From positions 1 through 59,794 of the forward strand of contig JAMPAV010000008.1 of NCBI GenBank assembly GCA_023667055.1: 59,794 bases of DNA, written 5' to 3'. A program made the translations under genes and the position numbers. The DNA comes from Muribaculum sp. (GTDB lineage: Bacteria > Bacteroidota > Bacteroidia > Bacteroidales > Muribaculaceae). Each line of letters starts with the position of its first letter. Within the stretch, counting starts at the first letter, position 1. The notes beneath the pieces were generated by a model, which was not told the DNA's origin, made no database searches, and saw nothing but the letters and a program-made list of their open reading frames with translations. Below are positions 1 through 9,699 of the stretch, in pieces.

Positions 1-526
1 CCTCGCTTGAGTTTCTCACGAGACGACCGTTGATATAGATTATTGCATCGCCACGTCCAAACACGCTGAAACTGCCGTTGCTGCCAGTCAGCATCGGCAC
101 ATTTTTAAGCACATCATTAGCAGTGCCTGTAGTCGCAAGCACACTGTTTGCCACGTTGGTGACTATGGCATTACCCCTTATACGTGTAAACGGTAAATCG
201 GCTTTTACCACAACCTCATCAAGCATCATTGAAGATGGTGTCAATGAGAGAGTATTAAAATTACCATCGGATGGTATAAGCAAAAGCAAATCCTCGTAGC
301 CAATCATTGATATTTTGATCTTGTTGGCAGTACTATCCACATTTTCAAATAGAAAACCTCCTGCATCATCAGTGACCTTCCCGTCTATGAAAGTAGAATC
401 TGACATAAGCACGACATTGACAAACGATGCAGGTTGATTTGTTTCGTCCACAACTGTGCCCAAAACATTCCGTGCTTGTAATGGCAGGGAAGCCAATAGG
501 ATGGATATGATAGCAAAATATCTCAT
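1..526 (-). CDS. Outer-membrane TonB-dependent receptor-like protein, N-terminal part (cut by window edge)
   Basis: I translated this from the minus strand starting at the ATG at 526-524; the frame stays open to base 1, so the C-terminal part lies outside the window. The protein begins MRYFAIISILLASLPLQA, a signal peptide. Residues about 20-90 look like a carboxypeptidase-regulatory-like beta-sandwich (GTVVDETNQPASFVNVVL, then TDDAGGFLFENV). A LDEVVVKA stretch follows, and after it a plug-like region (NVANSVLATTGTANDVLKNVP, then GRGDAIIYINGR). This order is typical of Bacteroidetes outer-membrane beta-barrel family proteins that work with TonB. The substrate cannot be inferred. No neighbour on the same strand is close enough to suggest an operon; the next gene is 158 bp upstream. 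Confidence 0.8.
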   Translation of the reverse strand, partial: MRYFAIISILLASLPLQARNVLGTVVDETNQPASFVNVVLMSDSTFIDGKVTDDAGGFLFENVDSTANKIKISMIGYEDLLLLIPSDGNFNTLSLTPSSMMLDEVVVKADLPFTRIRGNAIVTNVANSVLATTGTANDVLKNVPMLTGSNGSFSVFGRGDAIIYINGRLVRNSSE

Positions 527-683
527 AGTCTAACGTGGAAATTTTGTCAATAACATTTATTTACTTAATTGAAAACAATCTCACGAGACATTGAGTTCAG
601 ATATCCTCGCCCCAATCCTATATCGCTTCTTATAAGAATGCATTCCCTGAGACTTCATCAAGGACTCAAGGTGGAGTCGGGGC

Positions 684-2042
684 TTATACGTTCAGCAAAC
701 CTTCCGTGTCTTTCTCAATCTGCTCTTCGGATACATGATAGTTGGTAAGGTCACCGGCTATGTAGCTATCGTAGGCCGACATGTCAATGAGTCCATGACC
801 GGAGAGATTGAATAAAATCACTGGAGCTGTTCCTTCTTCATTGGCTTTCTTTGCCTCGCGTATTGCCGCTGCTATGGCATGAGAACTTTCCGGAGCGGGA
901 ATGATACCCTCCGATTGGGCAAACAGCGTGGCTGCCGCAAACGTCTCAAGCTGTGGAATATCCATAGCCTCCATAAGTTTGTCGTGGATCAACTGACTCA
1001 CAACCGCACCTGCTCCGTGATATCTGAGTCCACCGGCGTGAATATTTGCAGGAGCGAAATCATGACCAAGAGTGTACATAGGAATCATTGGTGTATATCC
1101 CGCCTCATCGCCAAAATCATATCTGAACTTGCCTCGTGTCAATTTCGGACATGATTCCGGTTCGGCCGCTATAAAACGTGTGTTTCGTTCACCGTTGAAA
1201 TTATGACGCATGAATGGGAACGAGATACCTGAAAAATTGCTGCCACCACCGAAACAACCGATCACAATGTCGGGGTACTCCCCTGCCATCTCCATCTGTT
1301 TCTCAGCCTCAAGTCCAATCACAGTCTGATGCAGAGCCACATGATTTAGCACAGATCCAAGCACATACTTACAATTAGGAGTGGTCATGGCCAATTCCAC
1401 TGCCTCGGAAATGGCAGTACCAAGCGACCCCTGATATGTGGGATTTTCCGTGATTATCTTCTTCCCTGCCTTTGTTGACATTGACGGAGAGGCAATGACC
1501 TCTGCACCGTATGTCTGCATAATCGATCGGCGATACGGCTTCTGGTTGTATGAAACCTTCACCATATATACCGCAAGGTTGAGTCCAAAATGTTTGGCAG
1601 CAAGCGATAGTGCCGCTCCCCACTGCCCCGCCCCGGTTTCTGTGGTAATATTGGTCACTCCCTCCTTCTTACAGAAATAAGCCTGTGGAATGGCAGAGTT
1701 CAGTTTGTGGCTACCCACCGGACTCACACTCTCATTCTTGAAATATATATGTGCCTTTGTGCCTAGAGCCTTCTCCAGCCCTCGTGCCCTTACGAGCGGA
1801 GTGGGACGATATATCTTGTACATTTCCCTGACCTCTTCAGGGATCTCGATGAAGCGATCCTTATCATTAACCTCCTGCAATGAAGCCTCCTTGGAAAAAA
1901 GTGGCATCAAGTCCTCTGCCCTGATTGGCTCCTTTGAAGCCGGATTGATCATCGGCTTCGGTTTTATAGGCATGTCGGCCACCACGTTATACCATGCTGT
2001 CGGTATATCCTTCTCCTGCAGTATGAACTTCTTTGATTCCAT
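684..2042 (-). CDS. trpB: TrpB2-type tryptophan synthase beta chain (PLP enzyme)
   Basis: This 452-residue protein resembles the TrpB2 (TrpB-related) subgroup, which is longer than the usual 400-residue TrpB1 and has an extended N-terminus. It should condense indole with serine to make tryptophan in the cytoplasm. The PLP lysine sits in GSHKLNS (about K113), the catalytic glutamate region is TETGAGQWG (about 135-142), and a phosphate-binding glycine loop GGGSNFSG is near residue 265. No trpA or other trp gene is adjacent, as is common for TrpB2, which often serves indole salvage. The gene stands alone with a leader of about 190 bases after a TAACTTTG box at 2242-2249. An indole-using salvage role is inference. 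Confidence 0.9.
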   Translation of the reverse strand: MESKKFILQEKDIPTAWYNVVADMPIKPKPMINPASKEPIRAEDLMPLFSKEASLQEVNDKDRFIEIPEEVREMYKIYRPTPLVRARGLEKALGTKAHIYFKNESVSPVGSHKLNSAIPQAYFCKKEGVTNITTETGAGQWGAALSLAAKHFGLNLAVYMVKVSYNQKPYRRSIMQTYGAEVIASPSMSTKAGKKIITENPTYQGSLGTAISEAVELAMTTPNCKYVLGSVLNHVALHQTVIGLEAEKQMEMAGEYPDIVIGCFGGGSNFSGISFPFMRHNFNGERNTRFIAAEPESCPKLTRGKFRYDFGDEAGYTPMIPMYTLGHDFAPANIHAGGLRYHGAGAVVSQLIHDKLMEAMDIPQLETFAAATLFAQSEGIIPAPESSHAIAAAIREAKKANEEGTAPVILFNLSGHGLIDMSAYDSYIAGDLTNYHVSEEQIEKDTEGLLNV

Positions 2043-2241
2043 AAGTAAAACGTCTAATTAGATATATATATTGAATATTATTTATATATGCATATAAAAG
2101 AATATTTATGCACATATTGTTATAACAATTTATAATCTAAATTTATCATGGACTAATAGATCCCGATCGGATATTTTAAGCCTTTTTCCATATCAACTAT
2201 TCTATATACTTATTTAACTATAAAAATACACTACCAGTCTC

Positions 2242-2249
2242 CAAAGTTA
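2242..2249 (-). promoter_or_regulatory. Bacteroidetes -7 box, probable trpB promoter
   Basis: The minus strand reads TAACTTTG, matching TAnnTTTG. A TTTC at 2268-2271 is a weak -33 match. If used, the trpB leader would be about 190 bases, AT-rich, with no riboswitch-like structure that I recognise. The rest of 2043-2300 shows nothing else. Confidence 0.4.
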
Positions 2250-2301
2250 TAAAAATAATTGACATGTGAAACCATTCATGGATAATTATTCTGACTAACA
2301 A

Positions 2302-2342
2302 AGGGGTGTATCAAATTAAGCAGTTTGGTACACCCTCTTTTT
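2302..2342 (-). terminator. Hairpin overlapping the end of the MalY remnant
   Basis: Inverted arms GGGTGTAcCAAA and TTTGaTACACCC (minus strand) form a stem of about 12 bp with one mismatch, spanning the stop codon of the remnant gene at 2311. The arm flanks are A/T-rich on both sides, so it may work in either direction. Confidence 0.5.
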
Positions 2343-2915
2343 TTAAGGCTTCTTCCAGACTAACCAATGCTTTTTTTAAAATAGTTCTCGGAGTGCCAAC
2401 ATTCAGACGCATGAAGCATTTTCCCTCTTTGCCAAACATCTCGCCTTCATTGAGAGCAAGATGTGCTTTCTCTTTGAAAAGAGCCACAATCCGCTCGTGT
2501 GGCAGATTCAGACCCCTGCAATCAAGCCAGACAAGAAATGACGCGTCGGGCCTTACCGGAAGTATGCCCGGAAGATTTTTTTTGCAGAATTCCTCCACAA
2601 ACCGTATATTGTCTTCAATGTATGCAAGCATCTCATCTCGCCACTGGTATCCCTGGCGATAACATGCTATGGTTGCAATTGGAGCAAAAATTGTCGGTTC
2701 GTCAAGTTCACACCCCTTGAGAAAATCAAAAAAATTATTGCGCAGTTCCGGATTAGGCACTATGGCATAACTTGACACCACTCCTGCTATATTGAAAGTC
2801 TTAGTTGGGGCTGCAAATGTAACAGAACAATCTCTGGCGGCCTGAGACACCTCATAAAAGGAATATGACGCTTTCCCCAAAGCATCATCTCACTGTGAAT
2901 CTCATCGGAGTTTTT
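2311..2915 (-). pseudogene. 3' half of a MalY/PatB-type cystathionine beta-lyase gene, frameshifted
   Basis: The open part (from the TTG at 2880) encodes about 189 residues that match the C-terminal half of MalY/PatB aminotransferase-fold C-S lyases. The PLP lysine is kept in the motif APTKTFNIAG, and the C-terminus looks complete. Upstream, MalY-like sequence continues in another frame: SDEIHSEMMLWGKRHIP is readable between about 2910 and 2866, where family members have SDEIH before the lysine motif. The two frames would join if one T were added in the TTTT run near 2866. The whole N-terminal half (about 190 residues, with most of the PLP-ring pocket) is missing and is replaced by the 5' end of another gene. 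This is a decayed remnant, not a working enzyme. Confidence 0.8.
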
Positions 2916-3123
2916 TTACTATATTTTCAAGGTGAATCACAGTCGGGTTGGTGACTCTCGAATAATCCGGTTCATTTGTCACCCCACAAAAGGCATCTGC
3001 CATTTGGGCATAATCGGCAAACTCGTATGCCAGACAATCATATACCGGCATTGATAGGGCACCGTATGGATCCTTCTTGGGATAAGGTGTGTGTATGGAT
3101 TTTGTATTGAATTTCAGATTCAT
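2902..3123 (-). pseudogene. 5' fragment of an O-acetylhomoserine sulfhydrylase-like gene
   Basis: The 73-residue product matches only the N-terminus of Cys/Met-metabolism PLP enzymes of the O-acetylhomoserine sulfhydrylase or cystathionine gamma-synthase group: KFNTKSIHTPYPKKDPYGALSMPVYD, then the hallmark YSRVTNPTV followed by HLENIVKKL. Intact members are about 400-430 residues, so the PLP lysine and over 80 percent of the protein are absent. The homology stops at KKL, exactly where MalY-like sequence begins. The start (ATG at 3123) lies 12 bp after the metal-binding protein gene, so the fragment is probably still transcribed. Confidence 0.8.
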
Positions 3124-3135
3124 TGAGCATAAGTC

Positions 3136-3489
3136 TTATTTGCAATTATCGCATTGTTCTCCTTCTGTTTTCGTGCTTTCATCAGAATAAGGAGTTGCAG
3201 TGTAGCCTATTTTCTTAAGTGCCCCCACAAGTTTTTCCTCGTTTGTATTCTTAGGAGAGAATGTGATTGCGACACTCTTTTTTTCCAGATCGACCACAAC
3301 ATTCTTAACCCCTTTTTCGAAACGCAGATTCCCTTTGATTTTATTGACACAATTCTGGCAATGAGGTGCCGGCACTAAGGAATACTCCACCACCTGTTCC
3401 TTCTTGACATCATCTTTTGCCATTGCATCATTCGCGCCAAAGAAGATCATCACCAGAGTGACAAACAATATTGAAATTATTCTATTCAT
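3136..3489 (-). CDS. Secreted heavy-metal-associated (HMA) domain protein
   Basis: The 117-residue protein has a signal peptide (MNRIISILFVTLVMIFFGANDAMA). One ferredoxin-like HMA domain follows (about 30-100) with the metal pair in HCQNCVNKI; classical Atx1/CopZ domains have MxCxxC. A second Cys pair lies at the extreme C-terminus (QCDNC). It probably binds copper or a similar soft metal in the periplasm. It lies 68 bp downstream of the TonB receptor on the same strand, so the two probably act together. The metal is inference; the histidine before the first Cys and the terminal Cys pair are unusual for a plain CopZ chaperone. Confidence 0.8.
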   Translation of the reverse strand: MNRIISILFVTLVMIFFGANDAMAKDDVKKEQVVEYSLVPAPHCQNCVNKIKGNLRFEKGVKNVVVDLEKKSVAITFSPKNTNEEKLVGALKKIGYTATPYSDESTKTEGEQCDNCK

Positions 3490-3557
3490 AATATTTTGAT
3501 ATTTACGTTACAAATCAACTCATCACAACCCTTAACCATATAACCCCATAACCTATT

Positions 3558-5606
3558 TTACAAGTACTTCGTAAAGTTATAACGGAAACCGACGTAAAAC
3601 ATTGCCCCATGCAAAGGTCCATATATCATTGTGGCATCAAAATCCCTTCCCCATGGATTAGACGCACCCACCACAGGATTCTTCTGGCGATAACCTGTAA
3701 GATTTTCACCTCCCACATATACACTCCAGTGGCGGAAATTACGTGTTATATGCGCATTTAAGGTCGGAAAAGTTTTAAATGCGTGATTCCACGATTCCCT
3801 TCCATCTGAGAGAGTATATGGGGTAGGCAGCACTCCACCTCCATTTATCGCACAAGAAACGTCAAACTGCCAGATTCCCATATTCGGAGCATAGTTGACA
3901 GTGAAAAGTGCCTTATGCTTCGACATCAAAGGTTTCTGCTGAAGTCCTCGACCATAATCCACTTTCACGTCATTCAGTCGCCATGCGGCAGTGAAGGAAA
4001 AGTCATCAAAAGGCTCCCAACTCATTTCAAACTGGAGTGAATGGCTGAAAGACTTGTTTGCCGAGCTGAATATTAATGCTTCATGTGGATTCGCATCAAG
4101 ATCCACCATCAGTTGGTTTGAAAAGTCCGTGAAATAATATTCAGCTGACAGAGTCAGATTTCTATCAAAAGGCGAAAGAGTCAATGAGGCACCTCCTCCC
4201 ATGTTCCATGCCGATTCTTGCTGAAGGTTTCCATCTATCTTGAATTCCCGCGAAGAAGCGAGAAGATAGGAATATTCAGCGAAAGGTCTGGGACTATGAA
4301 AGCCTCGGCCGGCAGATGCATGGACTGACACTTTATCGTTAGGGTTATACCGCAAATGCACTCGTGGTGTTACCATTGAGCCATATAGCGAACTGTGGTC
4401 ATAGCGCAATCCACCCATAGCTATGAAACCATCATCCAGATTTAACGTATATTGAGCATAACCGCCCACCACGGCCTCATGCTCATGTGGATAATCAATT
4501 TCATCCCCCACATTCTGATTCAAGCGCAGTCCATAGTGAAAATTGTCATAATTGAAAGTCAACCCTGTGCTTAGTGCATGATAATCACCCCACTTTCGCT
4601 CAAACATCAGTTGGGAATAGATGCTGCGCTCAAGAATGTCGCACTTTCTCATGCCATAATCTGATTTGCCATCGTGGAAATTACCTGAAAGTATCAAAGC
4701 AATGTTTCCATCATTCTCATGGTCGAAGATATAGGCATTTTTGGTGAAAGCCTCAATCCTGTTTGTCTTTATCCCAATCTCATACAGTGGTAAGTCTTCC
4801 TGAAAATTAGCATGATGACTTTGACCGCTTTCACGTTTTTCGTTCAAAACTTTGGCTGTGGCCTGAAACACGTATTTCGTTCCGAGATAAGCAACACGCG
4901 GCATAAGGTTGATCTGTCTTATCTTGGGCATGTCGATAAATCCATCATCATCGTCATCGTGAGCCATGAATTTATGTTCGAAGTGAGCAAGTAATCCCCC
5001 ACTCCATTTCTTGCCGAAATGCATGTTGCCATCCACGTTTGCCTCCAGTTTGTTTTCAGAATCATAATACATATTCACGGAAAGCGATGGATCTGCCTGG
5101 GGTTTCTTCAACTCAACATTTATCTGACCTGTCACTGACTCATAACCGTTTTTTACCGACGAAGCGCCCTTGGAAACCTGCATTGATTGAATCCAGGGTC
5201 CGGGAATATAGCTCAATCCGTAAGGAGCTGCAGCTCCCCGCATTGCCGGAATGTTTTCATTGAGCATCTGCACGTATGTTCCGGACAGTCCGAGAAGACG
5301 GATTTGGCGGGCACCGGTGGCTGCATCTGTAAAATTTACATCCACCGATGGATTTGTTGAGAAACTTTCCCCGAGGTTGCAGCAAGCGGCCCTACTAAGT
5401 TCTGCAGATGTTATCAATTCGGTATTGCCCGCACCTTTAAGTTTCCGTACTCCGGCTGGTGCTTTCACCACATACTCCTCAAGAGCATAAACTGAATCTG
5501 CCACTTCCGTTTGAGCATTCAACCGAGTGTAGGATGAGAAGGCAACGACAAATAAAACGATGCGATTAATAACTTTATTTTTTCTATGAACATTATATCG
5601 ATTCAT
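3558..5606 (-). CDS. TonB-dependent outer-membrane receptor, probably for a metal
   Basis: The protein has a signal peptide ending near LNAQ and a short stretch ALEEYVVKAPAG. A plug domain follows (about 50-165: ITSAELSRAACCNLGESFSTNPSVDV, then RQIRLLGLSGTYVQML). The rest is a beta-barrel ending in an aromatic residue pattern (FYVGFRYNFTKYL). There is no carboxypeptidase-like N-terminal domain and no SusD partner, so this is a siderophore- or metal-type receptor rather than a glycan receptor. An acidic HDDDDDGFIDMPK segment lies in an early barrel loop or turn. The first possible start, at 5609, is a TTG; the ATG at 5606 is preferred. It is the first gene of a likely pair with the HMA protein. 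Confidence 0.85.
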   Translation of the reverse strand: MNRYNVHRKNKVINRIVLFVVAFSSYTRLNAQTEVADSVYALEEYVVKAPAGVRKLKGAGNTELITSAELSRAACCNLGESFSTNPSVDVNFTDAATGARQIRLLGLSGTYVQMLNENIPAMRGAAAPYGLSYIPGPWIQSMQVSKGASSVKNGYESVTGQINVELKKPQADPSLSVNMYYDSENKLEANVDGNMHFGKKWSGGLLAHFEHKFMAHDDDDDGFIDMPKIRQINLMPRVAYLGTKYVFQATAKVLNEKRESGQSHHANFQEDLPLYEIGIKTNRIEAFTKNAYIFDHENDGNIALILSGNFHDGKSDYGMRKCDILERSIYSQLMFERKWGDYHALSTGLTFNYDNFHYGLRLNQNVGDEIDYPHEHEAVVGGYAQYTLNLDDGFIAMGGLRYDHSSLYGSMVTPRVHLRYNPNDKVSVHASAGRGFHSPRPFAEYSYLLASSREFKIDGNLQQESAWNMGGGASLTLSPFDRNLTLSAEYYFTDFSNQLMVDLDANPHEALIFSSANKSFSHSLQFEMSWEPFDDFSFTAAWRLNDVKVDYGRGLQQKPLMSKHKALFTVNYAPNMGIWQFDVSCAINGGGVLPTPYTLSDGRESWNHAFKTFPTLNAHITRNFRHWSVYVGGENLTGYRQKNPVVGASNPWGRDFDATMIYGPLHGAMFYVGFRYNFTKYL

Positions 5607-5670
5607 CAACTATATTAAAATAAGGACCAATCAATATCAATATAAGAATCTCTACAGAAATATCAAGAAA

Positions 5671-5704
5671 GAGGATTCCGACCTCGGGAATCCTCTTTTT
5701 GTAG
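5671..5704 (-). terminator. Hairpin terminator after the secreted two-repeat protein
   Basis: The sequence is an 11-bp inverted repeat, AAGAGGATTCC and GGAATCCTCTT, around a short GC-containing loop. T-runs flank it better on the plus strand than on the minus strand. It lies between two minus-strand genes and separates the TonB receptor gene from the gene ending at 5722. Confidence 0.65.
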
Positions 5705-5721
5705 ATTATTTAAAGGTTAAG

Positions 5722-7332
5722 TTATCTTATAATTTTTGTCACTTTTTCACCTTGACGTTCCAAATACAATCCCTTTTCGGGTGCTTTCTTGCCAAGTGAT
5801 ATTCCTTGCAAATTGAAATATTCCACTTCATCTGAAACCGTGGATTCAACTTTATCAACAGCTGAGCCTGTAGGCAATGTCAATCTGAAGTCGCCATTGG
5901 GGTTGGAGTAATAATATGCATTATCCTCCCCTCCAAGATTCTCCCAATCCGGACACCAAAGCATAAATGAATTGGCGGGGAATGTTATCACCCCATCTTT
6001 CAGACTTCCACACTTGCCGGAATCTGCTATCTCCTGCTCACTCAGGCCATAATCTCTATAGTAATCAGTGTATGAAATGACAAGTAAATTGCCTGCCATC
6101 ATATCAAACCCGGTGTCGAAATTGCGCAATTCCACATTCTCAGAAGTTGCATCCACAATCATGTAGTGGTTATACTCCGTCTCGTAGAAGCCGGCGAAAC
6201 TATATGGGTAAGCCTCTCCAAGAGGATTCACCACACGGTAAAGTCCCGGAGTCTCCATACTCTCTTGCACCTCTACGGCATATTCAGGAGCCTCACCTAA
6301 AATCATGCTTTCAAAGAAATCATGTCTCAGCGTTCCTTCACCAAGACTCTTCCAGGAATCGGATTCATCTGAAACAGGTGTGTAATAAGCCCATGAGTAA
6401 TCTACCGGCTGATCCCCATCGTAAGTAATAGCTACCACCGAATAGAATGTATTGGCCGGTGACACGGTTAGATCTATCTCTCCCGGTGCATTCAATTCCT
6501 TATATGGCTTGCTACCATTCATAATTCCATCAAGCATATACTGTTGGAGAGTGCCCGGAAAAACGCAATATCTTGTAGATGTACAACTTTCACTGAAATC
6601 AATTGATGCCTTGGCATCCGCAGAATCCATGAATTCCTCAACTGATATTACAGGCACGCAACTTCCATAGCCGTCAAGCTGGATATAAATATCAGTAAGG
6701 GAAACCATGTCACCCATCATATCGCTGTAAAAACCGCAGTATATGTAGAATTCACCTGTGGATGGTATAAAATAATTGAAAGAGTGATAGTAAGCAGCTG
6801 TCTTGTCGAGTTCCTCCTGTGTCATGCCAAAATCCTCAGGATTCATGTCGGCATACGCACTACCCAAATCGCAGAAGAGATATTCTTCACCATACTCCTC
6901 GATACCGGTAGATTGTTTGGCAATCTTCAAGGCTCGTGTTGATTCAGAATAATCGGCAATAATATCATGTCCTTCGAAAAGTCCTTTGATTAGAAATTGC
7001 TGTTGGTCAGAATCTGATACATTTGTACGATGTTGCACCGTCACATGATGATCGTGAAACAGAGCCTCTATAGCCTCGGAAAAAGCAAATGGATCGAGGA
7101 AAGAAAGTGTGCCTTCTCCGAAATCTGACCATTCCGACCATTCCTCAGACTCTATGGCACGTGTCTGCATAGGTTTCTGAGAATGGGCAACCTTGTTGGT
7201 CAGTCGTGGCGACGGACTTGGCATTGAGAAAAGCGATGCTGACTTGTTCGTTGTCAGCACATCTGCAGCCTGACATGTCACAGTCGACATCAGGCAAGCA
7301 GCCATGAAATAAGTAAATTTTTTCATAAGCAT
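5722..7332 (-). CDS. Secreted protein with two GEGTL repeats and a C-terminal sorting-like tail
   Basis: I do not recognise a named family. The 536-residue product starts with MLMKKFTYFMAACLMSTVTCQA, a signal peptide (the start could also be the ATG at 7326). Two similar blocks begin at W-S-DFGEGTLSFLDPF (about 70) and at WKSLGEGTLRHDFF (about 330). Each continues with beta-rich, aromatic and acidic sequence, and each includes a helix-like patch (MTQEELDKTAAYY; LSEQEIADSGKC). The end (EVEYFNLQGISLGKKAPEKGLY, closing in KVTKIIR) resembles the short C-terminal domains that direct Bacteroidetes proteins to the type IX system. It is likely cell-surface or secreted. A TAATTTTG box lies at 7404-7411. 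Confidence 0.65.
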   Translation of the reverse strand: MLMKKFTYFMAACLMSTVTCQAADVLTTNKSASLFSMPSPSPRLTNKVAHSQKPMQTRAIESEEWSEWSDFGEGTLSFLDPFAFSEAIEALFHDHHVTVQHRTNVSDSDQQQFLIKGLFEGHDIIADYSESTRALKIAKQSTGIEEYGEEYLFCDLGSAYADMNPEDFGMTQEELDKTAAYYHSFNYFIPSTGEFYIYCGFYSDMMGDMVSLTDIYIQLDGYGSCVPVISVEEFMDSADAKASIDFSESCTSTRYCVFPGTLQQYMLDGIMNGSKPYKELNAPGEIDLTVSPANTFYSVVAITYDGDQPVDYSWAYYTPVSDESDSWKSLGEGTLRHDFFESMILGEAPEYAVEVQESMETPGLYRVVNPLGEAYPYSFAGFYETEYNHYMIVDATSENVELRNFDTGFDMMAGNLLVISYTDYYRDYGLSEQEIADSGKCGSLKDGVITFPANSFMLWCPDWENLGGEDNAYYYSNPNGDFRLTLPTGSAVDKVESTVSDEVEYFNLQGISLGKKAPEKGLYLERQGEKVTKIIR

Positions 7333-7403
7333 AATTGTTATTGAAATTGTCGATATAAATCACAAATGCCCCATCCTTTAAACGGATGACATAATTCATT
7401 GCG

Positions 7404-7411
7404 CAAAATTA
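7404..7411 (-). promoter_or_regulatory. -7 box for the gene at 5722-7332
   Basis: The minus strand reads TAATTTTG and is followed by GCGCA. It matches TAnnTTTG and would give a leader of about 70 bases. No clear -33 TTTG is seen at the right distance. Confidence 0.5.
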
Positions 7412-7545
7412 GCAATAATTTTTTAATTATTCATAAAATATATCATTATTTATTAAAAATTATCTGTTTTATGTCTTTTCATACAAAAAAATAAGGGTGA
7501 TGAATTTGCTCATCTCCCTTATCTTATATATGGAATATGGTTGAA

Positions 7546-9690
7546 TTAATCAGCGGTCTGCTCGTTGAGAAGACGGATCATCTCAATTGCGCTCTTCGGG
7601 ATACGTGTGCCGGGACCAAAGATTGCCGCAACACCTGCTTTATAGAGGAAATCATAGTCCTGAGCAGGTATCACACCACCGGCAGTGACAAGAATATCTT
7701 CACGACCGAGTTTCTTGAGTTCTTCGATAACCTGTGGCACAAGTGTCTTGTGTCCGGCTGCAAGAGAACTTACGCCAAGGATGTGAACGTCGTTTTCCAC
7801 AGCCTGACGTGCCGCTTCCGCAGGAGTCTGGAAGAGAGGCCCCATGTCAACGTCGAAACCGCAGTCGGCATAGCCTGTTGCCACAACCTTAGCACCACGG
7901 TCGTGACCATCCTGACCCATCTTTGCAATCATGATACGAGGCTGGCGACCTTCACGTTTTGCGAAGTCTGCCACAGCCTTGCGGGCTTCCTCAAATTCGG
8001 GATCACCCTTTTCTTCGCTGGAGTACACGCCTGAAATAGTTTTGATTATTGCTTTATAACGACCTACGACTGCCTCACAAGCGTCTGAAATTTCACCAAG
8101 AGAAGCACGAAGACCGGCTGCCTTGACTGCCAGGTCGAGAAGATTGCCTTTGCTCGGATCCTTCACACATTCAGTGATGTCGGCAAGTGCCTTCTGCACT
8201 GCTTCCTCATCACGGTTCTTGCGAAGTTCCTCTAAACGGGCACATTGTTCGTTGCGAACCTCAGTATTGTCGATCTCAAGGATATCAATTGGATCCTCAT
8301 GGTCAAGACGATATTTGTTGATACCGATGATAGCCTGTTTGCCGGAGTCGATACGAGCCTGTGTGCGAGCCGCGGCCTCTTCAATCTTCATCTTCGGAAG
8401 ACCTGTTTCAATAGCTTTTGCCATGCCGCCGAGTTTCTCAATTTCCTGAATATGGTCCCAAGCCTTTTGGGCAATTTCATTTGTCAGTGCCTCAACATAA
8501 TAGCTGCCACCCCACGGGTCAACCTGCTTGGTGACGTATGTCTCCTCCTGAATATAGATCTGTGTGTTACGTGCAATACGTGCCGAGAAGTCGGTCGGGA
8601 GTGCGATGGCCTCGTCAAGAGCGTTTGTATGTAGCGACTGAGTGTGACCGAGCACTGCGCCCATTGCCTCAACGCAAGTACGACCAACGTTGTTGAAAGG
8701 ATCCTGTTCAGTAAGCGACCATCCTGATGTCTGGCTGTGCGTACGGAGTGCAAGTGATTTAGGATTCTTCGGATTAAACTGCTTCACAATCTTAGCCCAA
8801 AGCATACGCGCAGCACGCATCTTGGCAATTTCCATGAAGTAATTCATGGAGATACCCCAGAAGAAGCTCAGACGTGGTGCAAATGCGTCGATATCCATAC
8901 CTGCATTGACACCGGCACGAAGATATTCAAGTCCGTCGGCAAGTGTATATGCAAGTTCGATGTCGGCTGTTGCACCGGCCTCCTGCATGTGATAGCCTGA
9001 GATTGAGATAGAATTGAACTTGGGCATATTCTTCGAGGTATATTCGAAGATATCGGCGATAATCTTCATTGAGAATGCCGGCGGATAGATATAGGTGTTG
9101 CGCACCATGAACTCCTTAAGAATGTCGTTCTGGATTGTACCTGCCATTTCGTCAAGTTTCACACCTTGTTCCAGACCTGCGTTGATGTAGAATGCAAGCA
9201 CCGGAAGAACGGCACCGTTCATGGTCATTGAAACTGACATTTTGCCCAATGGAATTCCATCGAAAAGTACTTTCATGTCCTCTATGGAACAGATGGACAC
9301 ACCGGCCTTACCCACGTCGCCAACCACGCGCTCGTGGTCAGCGTCATAACCTCTGTGGGTAGGAAGGTCGAATGCCACTGAAAGGCCCTTCTGTCCAGAA
9401 GCAAGGTTGCGACGATAAAAAGCATTTGATTCTGCTGCTGTGGAGAAACCTGCATACTGGCGGATTGTCCATGGACGCATAGGATACATACCGCTATACG
9501 GGCCACGGAGGAACGGTGGCAAACCGGCCACATAGTCGAGATGTTCAAGACCTTCAAGATCTTCCTTTGTATATACCGGCTTCACGGGAATGAGTTCCGC
9601 AGTCAGGTATTCCTCCCCTTTCACCGCAGGAGCGGCAGTTGCGGGAGAGACAACTTTTGTGATATCTATTTCTTTAAAATTAGGTCTCAT
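7546..9690 (-). CDS. mutB: Methylmalonyl-CoA mutase, large (catalytic) subunit
   Basis: The 714-residue protein interconverts succinyl-CoA and methylmalonyl-CoA with adenosylcobalamin, a step in propionate formation. An N-terminal TIM-barrel mutase domain ([19 protein letters not shown], then [21 protein letters not shown]) is followed by a C-terminal Rossmann-like cobalamin domain. That domain holds the base-off ligand motif DGHDRG (His about 596) and the downstream [12 protein letters not shown] and TAGGVIP patches. Length is normal for the family. It follows mutA with a 9-bp gap, so the two are co-translated and form the heterodimer. A meaB chaperone or epimerase gene is not present in the window. 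Confidence 0.97.
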   Translation of the reverse strand: MRPNFKEIDITKVVSPATAAPAVKGEEYLTAELIPVKPVYTKEDLEGLEHLDYVAGLPPFLRGPYSGMYPMRPWTIRQYAGFSTAAESNAFYRRNLASGQKGLSVAFDLPTHRGYDADHERVVGDVGKAGVSICSIEDMKVLFDGIPLGKMSVSMTMNGAVLPVLAFYINAGLEQGVKLDEMAGTIQNDILKEFMVRNTYIYPPAFSMKIIADIFEYTSKNMPKFNSISISGYHMQEAGATADIELAYTLADGLEYLRAGVNAGMDIDAFAPRLSFFWGISMNYFMEIAKMRAARMLWAKIVKQFNPKNPKSLALRTHSQTSGWSLTEQDPFNNVGRTCVEAMGAVLGHTQSLHTNALDEAIALPTDFSARIARNTQIYIQEETYVTKQVDPWGGSYYVEALTNEIAQKAWDHIQEIEKLGGMAKAIETGLPKMKIEEAAARTQARIDSGKQAIIGINKYRLDHEDPIDILEIDNTEVRNEQCARLEELRKNRDEEAVQKALADITECVKDPSKGNLLDLAVKAAGLRASLGEISDACEAVVGRYKAIIKTISGVYSSEEKGDPEFEEARKAVADFAKREGRQPRIMIAKMGQDGHDRGAKVVATGYADCGFDVDMGPLFQTPAEAARQAVENDVHILGVSSLAAGHKTLVPQVIEELKKLGREDILVTAGGVIPAQDYDFLYKAGVAAIFGPGTRIPKSAIEMIRLLNEQTAD

Positions 9691-9699
9691 GTCGCAATC

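Noticed and set aside
7537..8034. 165-codon plus-strand open frame
   Set aside because: It lies wholly antisense to mutB, has no family signature, and its composition mirrors the conserved B12-binding region on the other strand.
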